A stretch of 64,000 nucleotides of DNA from the NCBI GenBank assembly GCA_003024175.1, contig MDYQ01000018.1:221554-285553 (forward strand), written 5' to 3'. The stretch comes from Planoprotostelium fungivorum. Taxonomy: Eukaryota > Evosea > Variosea > Cavosteliida > Cavosteliaceae. The notes beneath the pieces were generated by a model, which did no database searches, had not been told where the DNA came from, and saw only the letters and a program-made list of their open reading frames with translations. The position numbers and the translations under genes were made by a program. Below, one piece after another: positions 36,217 through 46,900 of this stretch (within the stretch, counting starts at the first letter, position 1; each line of letters opens with the position of its first letter).

Positions 36217-39111
36217 TTATTGTGACTGTGCCTCTAAGAAGAGATTGGCTGGTGCCGTTGACGGCTTGCGGCCCCACTCTGCTCGGCTCTGTATGGACTT
36301 TTTCAGCTCGGGGTCCACCTTCTGTTCCTCGTCAGCTCTTCCTTCTCTCTCTCTCACCGGATCATCTCTGAAGTGAACGAACAACTGCTCGGCGTGGATC
36401 AAAGTCTTGTTCAAATCGATCTTGTCTGACTTGTCGTTCGTAAACTGGATGTTTGTCAGATATTCTGCTCGTGATGACAGAGGTGATGTGTTCACCTTGA
36501 TGAGATCGTCAAAGTTGGATGTCTCTGACATGATCTCGGTCCTGAATGAGATGATGATCGAACAGGCGATGAAGAGATGGAAGTTGGGTGTAAGGTGGTT
36601 TGTCCAACAGACCTGTCGTTGTCAGTACGATCGTGTGATCGCGATCGATGATCGTGATCGATGGATGATCGTGTTCGATCTTCATGGTGTCGCTCAGATG
36701 ATCGATGATGATGTCCACCTCCCACAGTCTCATGATCTCATCAAACTTGAACTCCCTCTTAAAATGAATGAGAAGCCACCTGAAGCAGAAGAACATGTTC
36801 AGACATTCTCTCTTTCGTGTTCAAGTCAAGGCGAACGATACATCACGTATACATCGTAAAAGGATATCTAAGAAGGCGTGCATGTCAGGGTCCAACGTTT
36901 GTAGAACGTTTGATAATTGTAAGAGCTGCGTGTGCATGCCATTCTGATCTCTGTGGAAATTGTTCTCGAACGATTGCATCAGGCCGTGGAAGGACCAGAA
37001 GGCAGCAGATTCGTCTCGCATGACATAGAAGATGGGAGAGAGGAATTCGTTCATGCCTTGGACGTAGCCTGGATCGCTTAAGAAGATGATCACGAGATGA
37101 TGATGTGCGTGATGTGATCATGTCTCGATCATTGATGGAAAATGACCATGATTTCGAATTTGGAGTGTATGGTGATGATCACCTCATCATGATGTGATGA
37201 TCGATGATGTGATGATCGATGATGAATGATGATAACAAAACACTCACCCAGATCGTAATTCATAAAGACATACGTGAGTAAAATATCGTGCAAGCTCTTC
37301 AAATGAGGATTCTTCGCATCACCGTTGGCGTAAAACTCCACGTGTCGATCCGTTCGTAGTACATCCTTCTCTGAGATATTTTCACATTTCCATCCTGCGT
37401 CTCCACTGGTCTCACCTATGGCGTGTGCCTTTCTCTCCAATTTAGTGAACTTGCAGTTTGGATCCTTGTGAAACATGTTCCAGACACCCTTCCATTTCTC
37501 ATATTCGTCTCTGATGTCTTGAATACAAGAGTACAAAAAAGATGTCGAGTTGAAAAGAAGTTCAAAATATCATTTCTCTTTGGACAAGAATGAAATAAAT
37601 GTGGACGACTCACCTCTTCTCTTTCTCGATGGCAGTCCTCTCTTCTCTGGTAGAAGACCATGGATAATATCCCAATAGATACCTCCACACTTCACCTCTG
37701 ATTTCTTCTTTCGCTCCCTACCATCGTCATCACGTGATCTCATCTACTTCGAGCCCATACGAAATAAAATAGAATAAAACACACCCCGCGGAAAATCATC
37801 TCCTTTGCCTTCTGTGGCTCTACAATGGCTCCCCGTTCATCCTGAAGACTTTTCCACGAAATTTCATCCACTGGATCCGTTCGCTGAACGATCGGTAATA
37901 CCAACTGCGGTGCCGGCTTCAACACCTCCTCCACGATCTCGAAACCTCCCTCACTACAACGAGCCTCAGATATTTGGGACGTCCCAAATATGACGTCATC
38001 ACCTGATTCGGGTTTCCGATATCTTCTCGGGTTTGGCCTCGGACTTCCGATCTTTCGGTGATTGGATTGTCTTTGCCTTGTTGTCTCCACCGTTGGCGAT
38101 GCGGTCCAATTGCTGCCCTGCGTTTCTGGCAAATTGGGTCACCTTGGAGAAGCTCTCGAATAGGTTCTGAGAGAAACTCTCTTCCTGGAGGAGACGATCA
38201 GATGATGCAATGATGGATGGGTGGTGCTGACGTCGATGGTTCTGTAGAAGTGATCGTCGTGATGTAGAAGACGTGCTTGAGGTGATGTCCCATGATGATG
38301 ATGATGCATACCTTTTTGGGTGTCTTGCTTACGTCTGGAGTCATGTGTAATGCAGGAGGTTGTGCTTGGTTGTTTCCATCTAGAGTTGAAGGGTAACTGT
38401 AACTCTTATTCAGAGATTCTAGACTTGTCCTCAGATTATCGTGCGACGCTGGATCCTCTGTGATGACATCAGTTTCACGATCATCATCATCTACACGTGC
38501 AATGGAGGTGATGGTTCTGATGATGGAAGATGATCTCACCAGAATATTCACTGAGAAAGAATAGATTGGGCTCATCATCTGATCTTCTCAGAGTGGCAAA
38601 CATTCTGAGCGCACCCAGAAACTCTCTCACACCTGTAGACGGTGAGTGATGATGTGGTACAACAACATCCACCTCCAGAATGGAAGAACATGGGAGGGAA
38701 TGCGAAGCCCTCCTTTGAGATGAGAATCATGTGGCTGACTCCGATCGTAGGAATGAATCTCTTTAGACTGCGAAGGTCTCCGATAGACACTTTCATTGCG
38801 TAAGGTTGACTGGCTGCACGAGCGGCTTGGTCTATGTCGTTTCAGTCTCTTCGATCGATGATCCGATGCACCTCTCGCTTTGGGGTCCCAAGATAAAAAG
38901 ATGTGGTTACCCTGTGATTGATTAAAGAGAATACGTGATGGTGCGTTTCAGAACCTGTTTTAATATTCTAAGAGAACCAGGGATGACTTGGTCTTTAGAG
39001 GGGTAAATGAAGACGTCATCTCGGCTGTAGACGATTTGTTCCTGTTTGAATCATGAGAAGAGAGAAGAATCCATATTAGTTCACCCCAATGATTAAACCT
39101 TTCGTCGCCAT
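36217..39111 (-). CDS. TBC1D15/17-like Rab GTPase-activating protein (left copy)
   Basis: TBC proteins switch off Rab GTPases; TBC1D15-type members act on Rab7 in late endosomes and at mitochondria. ATG at 39111 (MATKGLIIG/EQIVYSRDDVFIYP). The N-terminal lipid-binding-like region has VSIGDLRSLKRFIPTIGVSH. The TBC domain starts AKEMIFRG and EVWRYLLGYYPWSSTREERT, then HVEFYANGD...LHDILLTYVFMNYDLG, DPGYVQGMNEFLSPIFYVM with the glutamine finger, WSFHGLMQSFENNFHRDQNG, FKREFKFDEIMRLWE and NFHLFIACSII. The conserved arginine-finger IxxDxxR motif appears as SEKDVLRTDRHVEF. The C-terminus is charged and ends FLEAQSQ at 36217. About 12 exons. It appears intact; the right copy has a C-terminal frameshift. 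Confidence 0.9.
37970..37991. repeat. 22-bp perfect palindrome in a TBC intron
   Basis: ATATTTGGGAC is followed directly by its reverse complement. It lies in the intron between the exon ending near 38000 and the exon beginning with EGGFEIVEEVLKPAP. The same palindrome is present in the right arm at 55304-55325. Confidence 0.85.
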
Positions 39112-39704
39112 GCTCTCTGGATTTTTGATGTGATGTTGTGGCCGAAACACACGTTGTTTGTCAGCTCCCGAACCGCGAAAGGGCGTCGGAAACACAAGCT
39201 CACGAGGCACAGAACCGAAGTTGCTAGAGTTGGGTTGTGGGCAAGGTGATCGCACCTTAGGTCCCTCTCCTTCAGATTATCACTCCACGATGACAACGCC
39301 ATCTCACTCAAGTCATCAAGATCCGTAAACGATTACAATCAGGAATGATCTGATTCGATCAGGATTGAAAGAGTAACCTCTTGGTAGTGTCATCACATGC
39401 CATCGAGCTGATCCCATAAAATTCCTCCAACTCCACACGAAAAATTACGATGCTGCCATCTTCGTATAGAGGAGAGGGTCCACTGTATCTGGTGCCTCTC
39501 CTCTCCTCTCCAGAGGTGATCTCGATCGGATCATGCGATCGATGCTAATGTGTGATCATCAGGTGATCTCTTACACAACCAGGAACGATGGATAGCGAAA
39601 TAGAAGAATGCGGTTACATCGTCGTTCATTGATTTATTCAAATCTCTTACCAAATTCGACACTCGATGTGTGAGAAGATGAATCGATCCTTCATTTATCC
39701 CGCG
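39112..39704 (+). pseudogene. Decayed hypothetical gene (left) in the TBC-sedolisin gap
   Basis: The right arm carries a minus-strand coding-like segment here (about 53400-53900). The left counterpart is visible at about 39370-39465 as IKFLQLHTKNYDAAIFV followed at once by a TAG. Most of the remaining exons fall in a block of about 320 nt that is absent on the left. The rest of the gap holds the TBC promoter and sedolisin 3' flank, with no other supported feature. Confidence 0.5.
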
Positions 39705-41518
39705 TTACAATTTACTGAGGTAAGCGCTCAGTTTGTCAAATCTAGGTGAGCCGAGACCCGAGAGAGGATCCCACCCCACCGTAGCGTTGAAACCCTCATC
39801 ACAACATCCATCCGAATTACAATTGTTCCTCCCGTTCGTCATATCATTCCACACCGAAGCTGGTGCCTCGTAGACGGCCGGATTGACAAACCCCAACGTC
39901 TGCTTTCCCTTCTGCAGCCTCCGTTCGTTGATGAGAGAGATCATCGCCGCGATGACCGGTGTCGATGCAGACGTCCCCGATATGGTCTGGATCTGCCCTT
40001 GAACTAAGATGGCGTAGTTGCTTCCCAGCGCAGCGATGTCTGGATAGCCTCTACCACTCGAGGCGAACGATGATCGATCGGGTAAGCTGGGAGCGGTGGC
40101 GAGATAATGAAGGACGGCGGAATCTTGGTAGGCGGGTCGTTTGAAGGTGGAAGAGAAACCACCACCGGTGGTGAAGTCACATCCGTTGTCGTCCGTACAC
40201 GTGACTTCGGGGTTTCCGCTCTCTGGGCCCACGGTAGCTCCAACGGTGAGTACGTATGGTGAATTGGCGGGAAAATAGGGGTTGAAGCCGCAGCCGGAGG
40301 TCTGTCCGATGACGCCATCGTCTGTAGATATTTACTCTCGATTCACTTTCGATTCACTTATTCGCTTATCTTTTGATTATGATTCACTTATAAAAAATGA
40401 TGTCTCAATTATAGTTCGATGATATCGGGAGAATATGAACGAACCTCCAGAGCCGACGACAATGGTTACGCCTCGAAGGTTGATCTTGCACACTTCCAAG
40501 TTGAAGCGTTTCATCATGTCAGGAGACTGCTGGTTCTCGAAGCTAGCGTAAGAGACAGAGTGAACTTGTGCGATTTGACGAGCTTGAGACAGTCGGATGA
40601 TCCAATCGTAGAATGGCTCAGACGAACTGCTGTCGATGGAGTTGTAGTGTGTCTCCATCGATTGTGAGACGGCGATGAGATATTGTACGTCCAAGTTTGA
40701 TTCTAGACAATCGTCGGGGCACTGTGAGATTGAGTTGGAGTTGAGACATGAGACTCACCGCATGATCAGAGTTGTCACCGGTGCCCGTTGAGAGAGGGAT
40801 GAGGGGGAGAGAAAATTGCGTCTGGAAGTCGCTGAGGTCCTCGGGTGAGAAGCCCTGTCCTTCGGCCTCGTAGATAGCCTGGGTGGCCATGCTTACGGTG
40901 TTGTTGCTGATCTTGTAGTAGGAATTGATGAGGGAAGGTGTGACTTCATAGTCATCATCGTAGAGGGAAGCGATGGAACGAGTGATCTTGCGAGGGATGA
41001 TCTTGGGAAGATCCAAATTGAGGATGAATTGTACGTCGTTGACGATCTGGAACGTGATCAGATGAGAACCAAGTTGAAGAGATCACCTCATTGGGGATGG
41101 TATGAAAATCAGACTTGAAGTAGAGCCTCTCGATCGCCTCGGGACGTTTGAATGCATGGAATTGGGCATCCAGCAGAGTCTCGAGTTTTGAGATGGAATC
41201 GGTTACCTTGATGTATTCTCCTGTCGTCTCAAATGACAGACCTTGTAGGTTGAGCCAGGCCTCTACACGTCCAACAGCTTCCCTATTGATAAACATCTCG
41301 TTTATTTCAGCGAGACTCTTGTGTTGCCCGTAAAAGCGTGATGATGGCTCAGAAGTCTTACGAAGGAGGGAATCGCATGTGGCAGCTGCATTGTCAAAGT
41401 TTGAGATGGCAAACACAACAGAGTGTATCAAGTCAGGAGATGCTCTTCCGATTCTGTTCCAGACACTGCTTGCAGTTGTGAATAAGATCAGACAGAGGAA
41501 GGTGATTCGCATCATCAT
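39705..41518 (-). CDS. Sedolisin (S53) serine-carboxyl peptidase, left copy
   Basis: This is a tripeptidyl-peptidase-like acid protease with a pro-domain, likely secreted or lysosomal. The ATG at 41518 gives a signal peptide MMMRITFLCLILFTTASS. The pro-domain contains KTSEPSSRFYGQHKSLAEIN and IKVTDSISKLETLLDAQFHA. In the catalytic domain ESNLDVQYLIA holds the Glu and Asp of the S53 triad, and SGTSASTPVIAAMISLINER holds the Ser. SGCGFNPYFPANSPYVLTVG and FNATVGWDPLSGLGSP (calcium-site region) are also present. It ends DKLSAYLSKL* at 39705. About 520 residues in four or five exons. The right copy differs by one visible residue (SPRF against SPKF). An inverted repeat lies just upstream of the start. 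Confidence 0.92.
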
Positions 41519-41530
41519 GATGTGATGAGA

Positions 41531-41579
41531 CAATAAAAATCATTTTACGACATAATGAGTCGTAAAATGATTTTTATTG
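41531..41579. repeat. 21-bp perfect hairpin upstream of sedolisin (left)
   Basis: Two 21-nt arms, CAATAAAAATCATTTTACGA plus one base and its exact complement, flank a 7-nt loop (ATAATGA). It begins 13 nt upstream of the sedolisin ATG, so it lies in the leader or core promoter. Each arm contains an AATAAA reading outward. It is repeated at 51393-51441. Confidence 0.9.
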
Positions 41580-42061
41580 GCATTTGTAATTCACTATGGG
41601 TCGACCAGAAACAAAGGACGAATACAATCTCTCTAACTCTCTCTACTCCCATCAGTATCTCGTCTCATTTTGCTCCATCTCTGAGATATCGAAACTCTCG
41701 ATCACCTGACTCTCAGCGGTGAAACCAGCCTATGGACTGTCCTCCTGGTGAAGGAGTTCATCTGTTTTGAGAAGGCGAGCTGAGGTGCACCAGACTCTCG
41801 CAGTAGCTCTGTAGTGGACTCGACGGAGAGGGAACGATGTCAACTACTTTTCGACGAGAATGCGAATGCGATCGATGTGACGACTTCTTGTACAAGACTT
41901 GAGCCGGTCTTTGTGCGGAGATCTTGACGATGACTCATCAAGTCTGTTCTAATGAGATATTCCAATTTTCACATTTGCGTCAAATCACTTCATCGTCTAT
42001 CTCATCGTCACATCATTTTATTTGGATGAATCATGATGAAGTTTGTGTCCTTGGAGAAAAA
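41580..42061 (-). pseudogene. 5'-deleted remnant of a small ORF (left)
   Basis: On the right arm, 51046-51270 encodes a 74-residue ORF. The left counterpart keeps the 3' part on the minus strand (LRESGAPQLAFSKQMNSFTR, about 41810-41700) but lacks about 155 nt containing the start codon and first half. The rest of this interval shows no supported gene. Confidence 0.5.
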
Positions 42062-42632
42062 TCAAGCGGCAGGGGCGTACCCCCTCTGTACAACGGCAGC
42101 GTCGATGGCATTCTCTGGAGTGGCCGAAGCGGGTGACTCATAACCTGCCGTGTCTGACTTCCACTTCTTATCTCTCACAGTCACATCGACTCGGTGGATC
42201 TGATTTGAAGTCAATGATAGAGTCGATATGTCAGGGGTTCACCTCAGAGTTGACGTCCTTGATGACGAGCTGGAGGTCGTTTTCTTTCGGTACCAGGAAA
42301 AATGTGTTGGGCAGAAGATCTTTGGCAGCAGATTCTAAAGACTCTTCTGTCGAATAAAATCGAAAGTAGCTAGGTATTCTCTTGGCAAAGTATGAGGGGC
42401 CAATGCAAAAGATTCCAGTCTCAGGGTCGTATTTGTTCTTCTGCGCAGTTTCTATCCAGTTGAATGCCTCTTCTGTATTGTGATACTGCTCAAACTCTGC
42501 ACTTGCATTCTTGAGATGCCAATTGCGAAGATACATATCGTGAATGCCCTCTCCTGGGTGGCTGGCGATAAACTTGGTGACATCATAGATATACTCGTCT
42601 ATTGTGATGAATGTCTGCTTCTTGTGTGACAT
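42062..42632 (-). CDS. Cytochrome b5-like heme-binding protein (left copy)
   Basis: The ATG at 42632 starts MSHKKQTFITIDEYIYDVTK. FIASHPGEGIHD contains the first heme His (family motif HPGG, here HPGEG), and FEQYHNTEEAFNW supplies the likely second axial His. The N-terminal YIYDVTKFIASHPGE follows the b5 pattern. A GTGAAC intron after DVNSE joins a C-terminal exon (IHRVDVTVRDKKWKSDTAGY ... YAPAA*) ending at 42062. About 150 residues, soluble, with no membrane anchor seen. HPGEG for HPGG is a small deviation. It shares a 101-bp divergent promoter with the DPH6-like gene. Right copy: 50185-50755. Confidence 0.75.
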
Positions 42633-42733
42633 CGTGACTCTCTGTGTTTGAATTTCTCACCAGCTTCGCGTATCACGTGATCCCCTCGTTTCTGCGAATG
42701 CGTTTGACACCGGGTGGTGATTAGACTCATCGC
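42633..42733. promoter_or_regulatory. Compact divergent promoter, b5-like / DPH6-like (left)
   Basis: Only 101 bp separate the two divergent start codons. No TATA-like element is visible. The sequence is conserved between arms (right: 50084-50184). Confidence 0.55.
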
Positions 42734-43894
42734 ATGAGGACTGCGATCTCCTTCACGGGTGGTAAAGATTGTGTCACCACACTTCACCTATTGAAGCATC
42801 CGAGCACATACGCATGGAGGTTACCTAATTCATTGACTTCCTCTACATATCACGGAGCAGATGGTTTCAGCACGCGATCTCTCACGCATGAAGGACAGTT
42901 TGATCCTGTTCTCCTCGTCACATTTGTTCCCGCTTCTTCATCGACACCCACTCGCTTTCTGGCGCATCCATTAGACATCATCGAGAAACAAGCGGCTGCT
43001 CTCGGTTTACCCTGGATAACTTTACCCATCACGGCTGATGGACAAGGAACAGAGGGTTTCATGAAAGGTACGATTTAGTTGTCGAATCATTCTTGACCTC
43101 TTTAGGTTATCGCACAGCATTAAGTCGATTGACAAAACCGATATCAGAAGGAGGAAGAGAGATCGAAGCCATCGCCACAGGTGGGTGTGAAGATCATCTC
43201 TGCCATCTGATTCGTACAGGGGACATAGACGATGTCTGTAATAATTTCATGGCAAAGACTCTCGCTCCTCTCTCACCGGGTGATCATGACCATCCTCCTG
43301 TTGGGGCTGAAACATGACGCAGACATGCATCTACTCAGACCCTTATGGGACATCAAGAGACCCAGATTGTACGAACTGATGAGAGAATATGACATCTATG
43401 CCATCATCAGGTGTGATCAAGTTCGTCACGGTGGATCATCCTGTGACAGTGATCGTTGACATCTTTCAGTTGTGCTGATCCACGGATGATGCCTGGTGAA
43501 GAGAAGGAAGACAAAGAAGAGGTCGCCAGACAGCTCGTGGGTGGCTCTGCAGAACGAAATCGAGTCACTTCAGTGGTGAAGGTGACCGCATCCCGAGGGA
43601 TGATCAACTGACACGTTACAGAGCGATGATGACAAGACGATCGAGAAGGTGATCATCCGATCATGATCGTGAACGTAATCATCAATTTCAACTTGACGAA
43701 CGAAACAGGTGGACGCTGCAGGAGAGAGAGGAGAGTGGCACAGTATGGTCCTCCGTTGCAAGATGATGAATGATCGGGGTGTGGGGATCAAAGTCAGAGA
43801 AGAGAAGAGGCAGAAGGAAGGAGAGTATATCGTCTTCGCTTCGTGGGATTCAGCAGAGTTATTTACAGAGGAATGCAAGATACACGATGTTTAG
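42734..43894 (+). CDS. DPH6-like diphthine-ammonia ligase (left copy)
   Basis: This is an ATP-PPase that amidates diphthine on elongation factor 2 (last step of diphthamide synthesis). ATG at 42734 opens MRTAISFTGGKDCVTTLHLL, the PP-loop. Then RFLAHPLDIIEKQAAALGLP, GREIEAIATGG, MHLLRPLWDIKRPRLYELMR, and the C-terminal VDAAGERGEWHSMVLRC, matching the family's D.AGE.GE.H signature. It ends ELFTEECKIHDV* at 43894. About 285 residues in six exons. The PP-loop ends in Cys (GGKDC) rather than the usual Ser. The gene is intact and ends 47 bp from the receptor-kinase stop. Right copy: 48923-50083. Confidence 0.88.
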
Positions 43895-43941
43895 TCTCTG
43901 CTGCACGATCGTGAACCACGAAAATGAATGTAACGTGAATT

Positions 43942-46900
43942 TTATTCATTGGAGAGATGAGGCGAAAAGCTATACGTGTCGTCGCTCGATGCTGGCTGTC
44001 GATTGGCTTCTTCCTTATTTTGTCGATAAGCTTGACCGGATGTGCTGAAGTCTCCAAACAATTTCGCCGGCTGTACAGAACAGTAAGACCGCAGCATCGT
44101 GACGATCTCCCGGCTCGTGATTCTGTCTTTCGATTCGAGTTGCCAACTGATAAACGTTCAACTCTTGTACCGACATGTAATTCACCATCTCTGCATGATT
44201 GTGCCGTGAATTTCTTCTCCTTTCGTGACTAACTTTCCTCCACCCAGTACATAATCTTTGACCTATCTCGTGTCATTACAATGACGATTTATATGATAAT
44301 GTACCTCGGAGGAATTCATCTGACCGTATGGAGTCTCTCCTGCATTCATCACTTCCCTGCCTCCGTTAACCATCGATTCATCAGCAATGGTAAATTACCA
44401 GAAGAGAACACCGTAGGACCAGATATCAGAAGAGAAAGAATAAATCCCTTTCGTCATGACTTCTGGTGCCTGTGCTTTTGATCAACAATGTGCGCTTAAG
44501 CTGAACCAGTGTAATAGATAAACAATATAGGACTCACACTCCACCGTTGGTCGTTCTCCTCGCTCCTCTCCAGTCTTTTTTTCCCTCCTCTAATCGCATT
44601 ACCTATGATATTCGCTCAATTCAACAGTATCTATAAACACTACACACCGAAACCTGCCAACTTGGCCGTATCACCCTTGATCAGCACATTTCTCGCTGTC
44701 ACGTCAGTGTGGACGATGTCTGCTGATTCTAGATACGATAAAGCTTTCCCGATCTGAAGCATTCTACATGATAGATATTAATCGATACATGAAACTAAGA
44801 TCTCACAAGTTGTAACGGTCGTTCATCAGGGCATCCTTCTGGTCTGCCAATTCAGCGAGCTTCTCTGACAAGTTGTATTCCAACAGTTCGTATACGATCG
44901 ACACATCTCCGTTGACGTCTGCATATTGAGAGAGATGTTGAACCACGTTCGGATGATGCAAAGCCTTCCTTCATCAGTCCATCCCTTCGTCATCTCGACT
45001 CACCTTGACCACTGACACCTCGTAACGTGCCCTCTCTCGTCCTTCCTCTCCTATCATCCTCTTAACCGCCACGTGCGTAGTACCCGATTGTAAGCCTCGG
45101 TATACGGTCGAATGGTCCCCCGTTGCGATCTTCTCTTCTATCGTAATGTAACCCTGATGACCTTCAGTGTCTCAAAATGAAATTTGCGGACTCACCGTAT
45201 CAACAGATTCCATGGGTACCTCATTCATATCGACCTGTATCCTCCATCAGATTCGCTCGATTCTTCTGATGGAATTCATCACCTGAGCAGCAGATCTTCT
45301 CCTTCTCAAGACGATGAAAATGATGATAGCCGCGAGGGACAGAAGTGCGACTGATCCAATGACGACTCCTGGATGGAGTCAAGCTCGTTCCTTTCATCTT
45401 GTTGGCTCACCGATGATGAGAGGAATATTGGATGATGCAGCAGAAGGAGGTTTCACTGGTGATGCACCGACGGTGAAATTGGTGAGGTGATTGCAATGGC
45501 ACGTCACGATGTAGCTCGTAAGATTACGTTCCGTATCACAACCATCGGCACTCCATGTGTCAGTTGTTACGTTGTAGAACAAGCAAGATAAGGACATGAG
45601 CTGTTCCACGGAAGAGACGCCGTGAGTGGGTATATCGATCGTGATGTCCTCCGGTGAATCTGACACCTGTCATGACATGTCAATCGAATGGTTCTGATTT
45701 CGAAATCGACTTCACCTCTACCACCGTACCAGTCTCATCCGTAATAGTCAATCCGTACACCTCCGCGGATAAATTCTCCGGGGGAGCTTGAAATCCACCG
45801 CTGCTGTAATTGTACCCCATGAAGATCACGAACGTCGGTGGGCTCTCTCCACGATCTCTCCTCGATGAGGTTAGAGAGCTGAGAAGAGACAGACTGATGA
45901 CTGCCGTCGCCTTGATGGAGTCCACGGCAGCAGGAGATCCAATTTGTAACCGTACGGCACCGGTCGAATTGATCGTTCCTCTCGTCGTGTCGTAAGCGAT
46001 CAGAGAGAGTGATGGTGCGGTGATGCTCGTGGGATTGGACGATGTCTTGTTGGCAAACAACTGTGAGATGACGGTGTAGACAGCTCCTGCTGAGACTGTG
46101 GCGTTGGCAGCTCCGATTTTCTGTACGGTCTCGTTTGCCTGGGTATCTGAGATGGCTGAAACGATCGTGGTCGCTGAAATGAAAGAGCTGGCGCTCGTAT
46201 CGCTGGTAACCAAAGAGCTCGAGGTCGAGGAAATAGCCGATGAAGTGATCGTTCTGATTAAGCACCTATCGGTTGAAGAAGAGCAGTTGTACTGTTCGAT
46301 CGTAACTGTGCCACCGCAATCGTCCAAGAAGGACGTTGGAGTGGCAGTGGAGAATCCCGATGCGATGGAGCAGAAGAGATCACCGTCGTCTGTCTCGAAT
46401 CGTGTCGTGCTCGGATTGCCAAAGTGGACAAGTTGTTGCCCTTGAGAGATCTGATAGGACGTGGAGAAGATTCGGACATCACCTGACGATGACGTCAGTC
46501 GAACGATCATGATGATCGCATCACCGCTGATCACCATGATAGGTGTCACGGGATAGTTGAACTGAGATGTCTGTACGGTCAATTGGCCGTTCGTGGAGGT
46601 GACTGCCGGTGAGCGGCTGTCAATGTTCGATCGATTGAACGTTGTATGCAAGATAAGACCACCGCCTCCGTTCAGCATGACCTCTTTGTATCTTTCAGCG
46701 TGGATGGTAATATATGGCATCACCTGATCCACTCGATGTGAAATCGTTACGCAAGAAACGAGAAGATGTGAGATTGATCTGCTGGGTATTGATGATACCT
46801 GATTGTGATGAGTGGTGAAACATGTCCTCCGTCTCACTGTTGGCAGAAATGATATCTGAAAACGTGCAGTTGTCTATGGACATGGATCCCAGATTCATCA

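Larger units (their letters stand above)
29588..44610. repeat. Left arm of a giant inverted duplication
   Basis: This block is mirrored by 48207-64000. Matching positions sum to a constant that changes in steps: 93588 (PL8), 93507 (dehydrogenase), 93283 (SLC25), 93295 (TBC gene), 92972 (sedolisin) and 92817 (cytochrome b5 to kinase). Each step is an indel between arms. Identity in coding regions is very high; several proteins are identical over hundreds of residues. The inner boundary is sharp: after CATTACCTATGATA at 44610 the arms diverge. The outer boundary is not reached, because the right arm runs off the window opposite 29588. The left arm is shorter, mainly through missing blocks of about 81, 224, 323 and 155 nt. 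Confidence 0.97.

Noticed and set aside
42662-43062. Antisense ORF across the DPH6-like gene
   Set aside because: The plus-strand frame has the PP-loop and other family motifs; the antisense frame is a shadow.
43957-44232. Plus-strand ORF with a hydrophobic segment (WLSIGFFLILSISLTGC), also found in the right arm
   Set aside because: It is antisense to the last kinase exons; conservation between arms only reflects the duplication.
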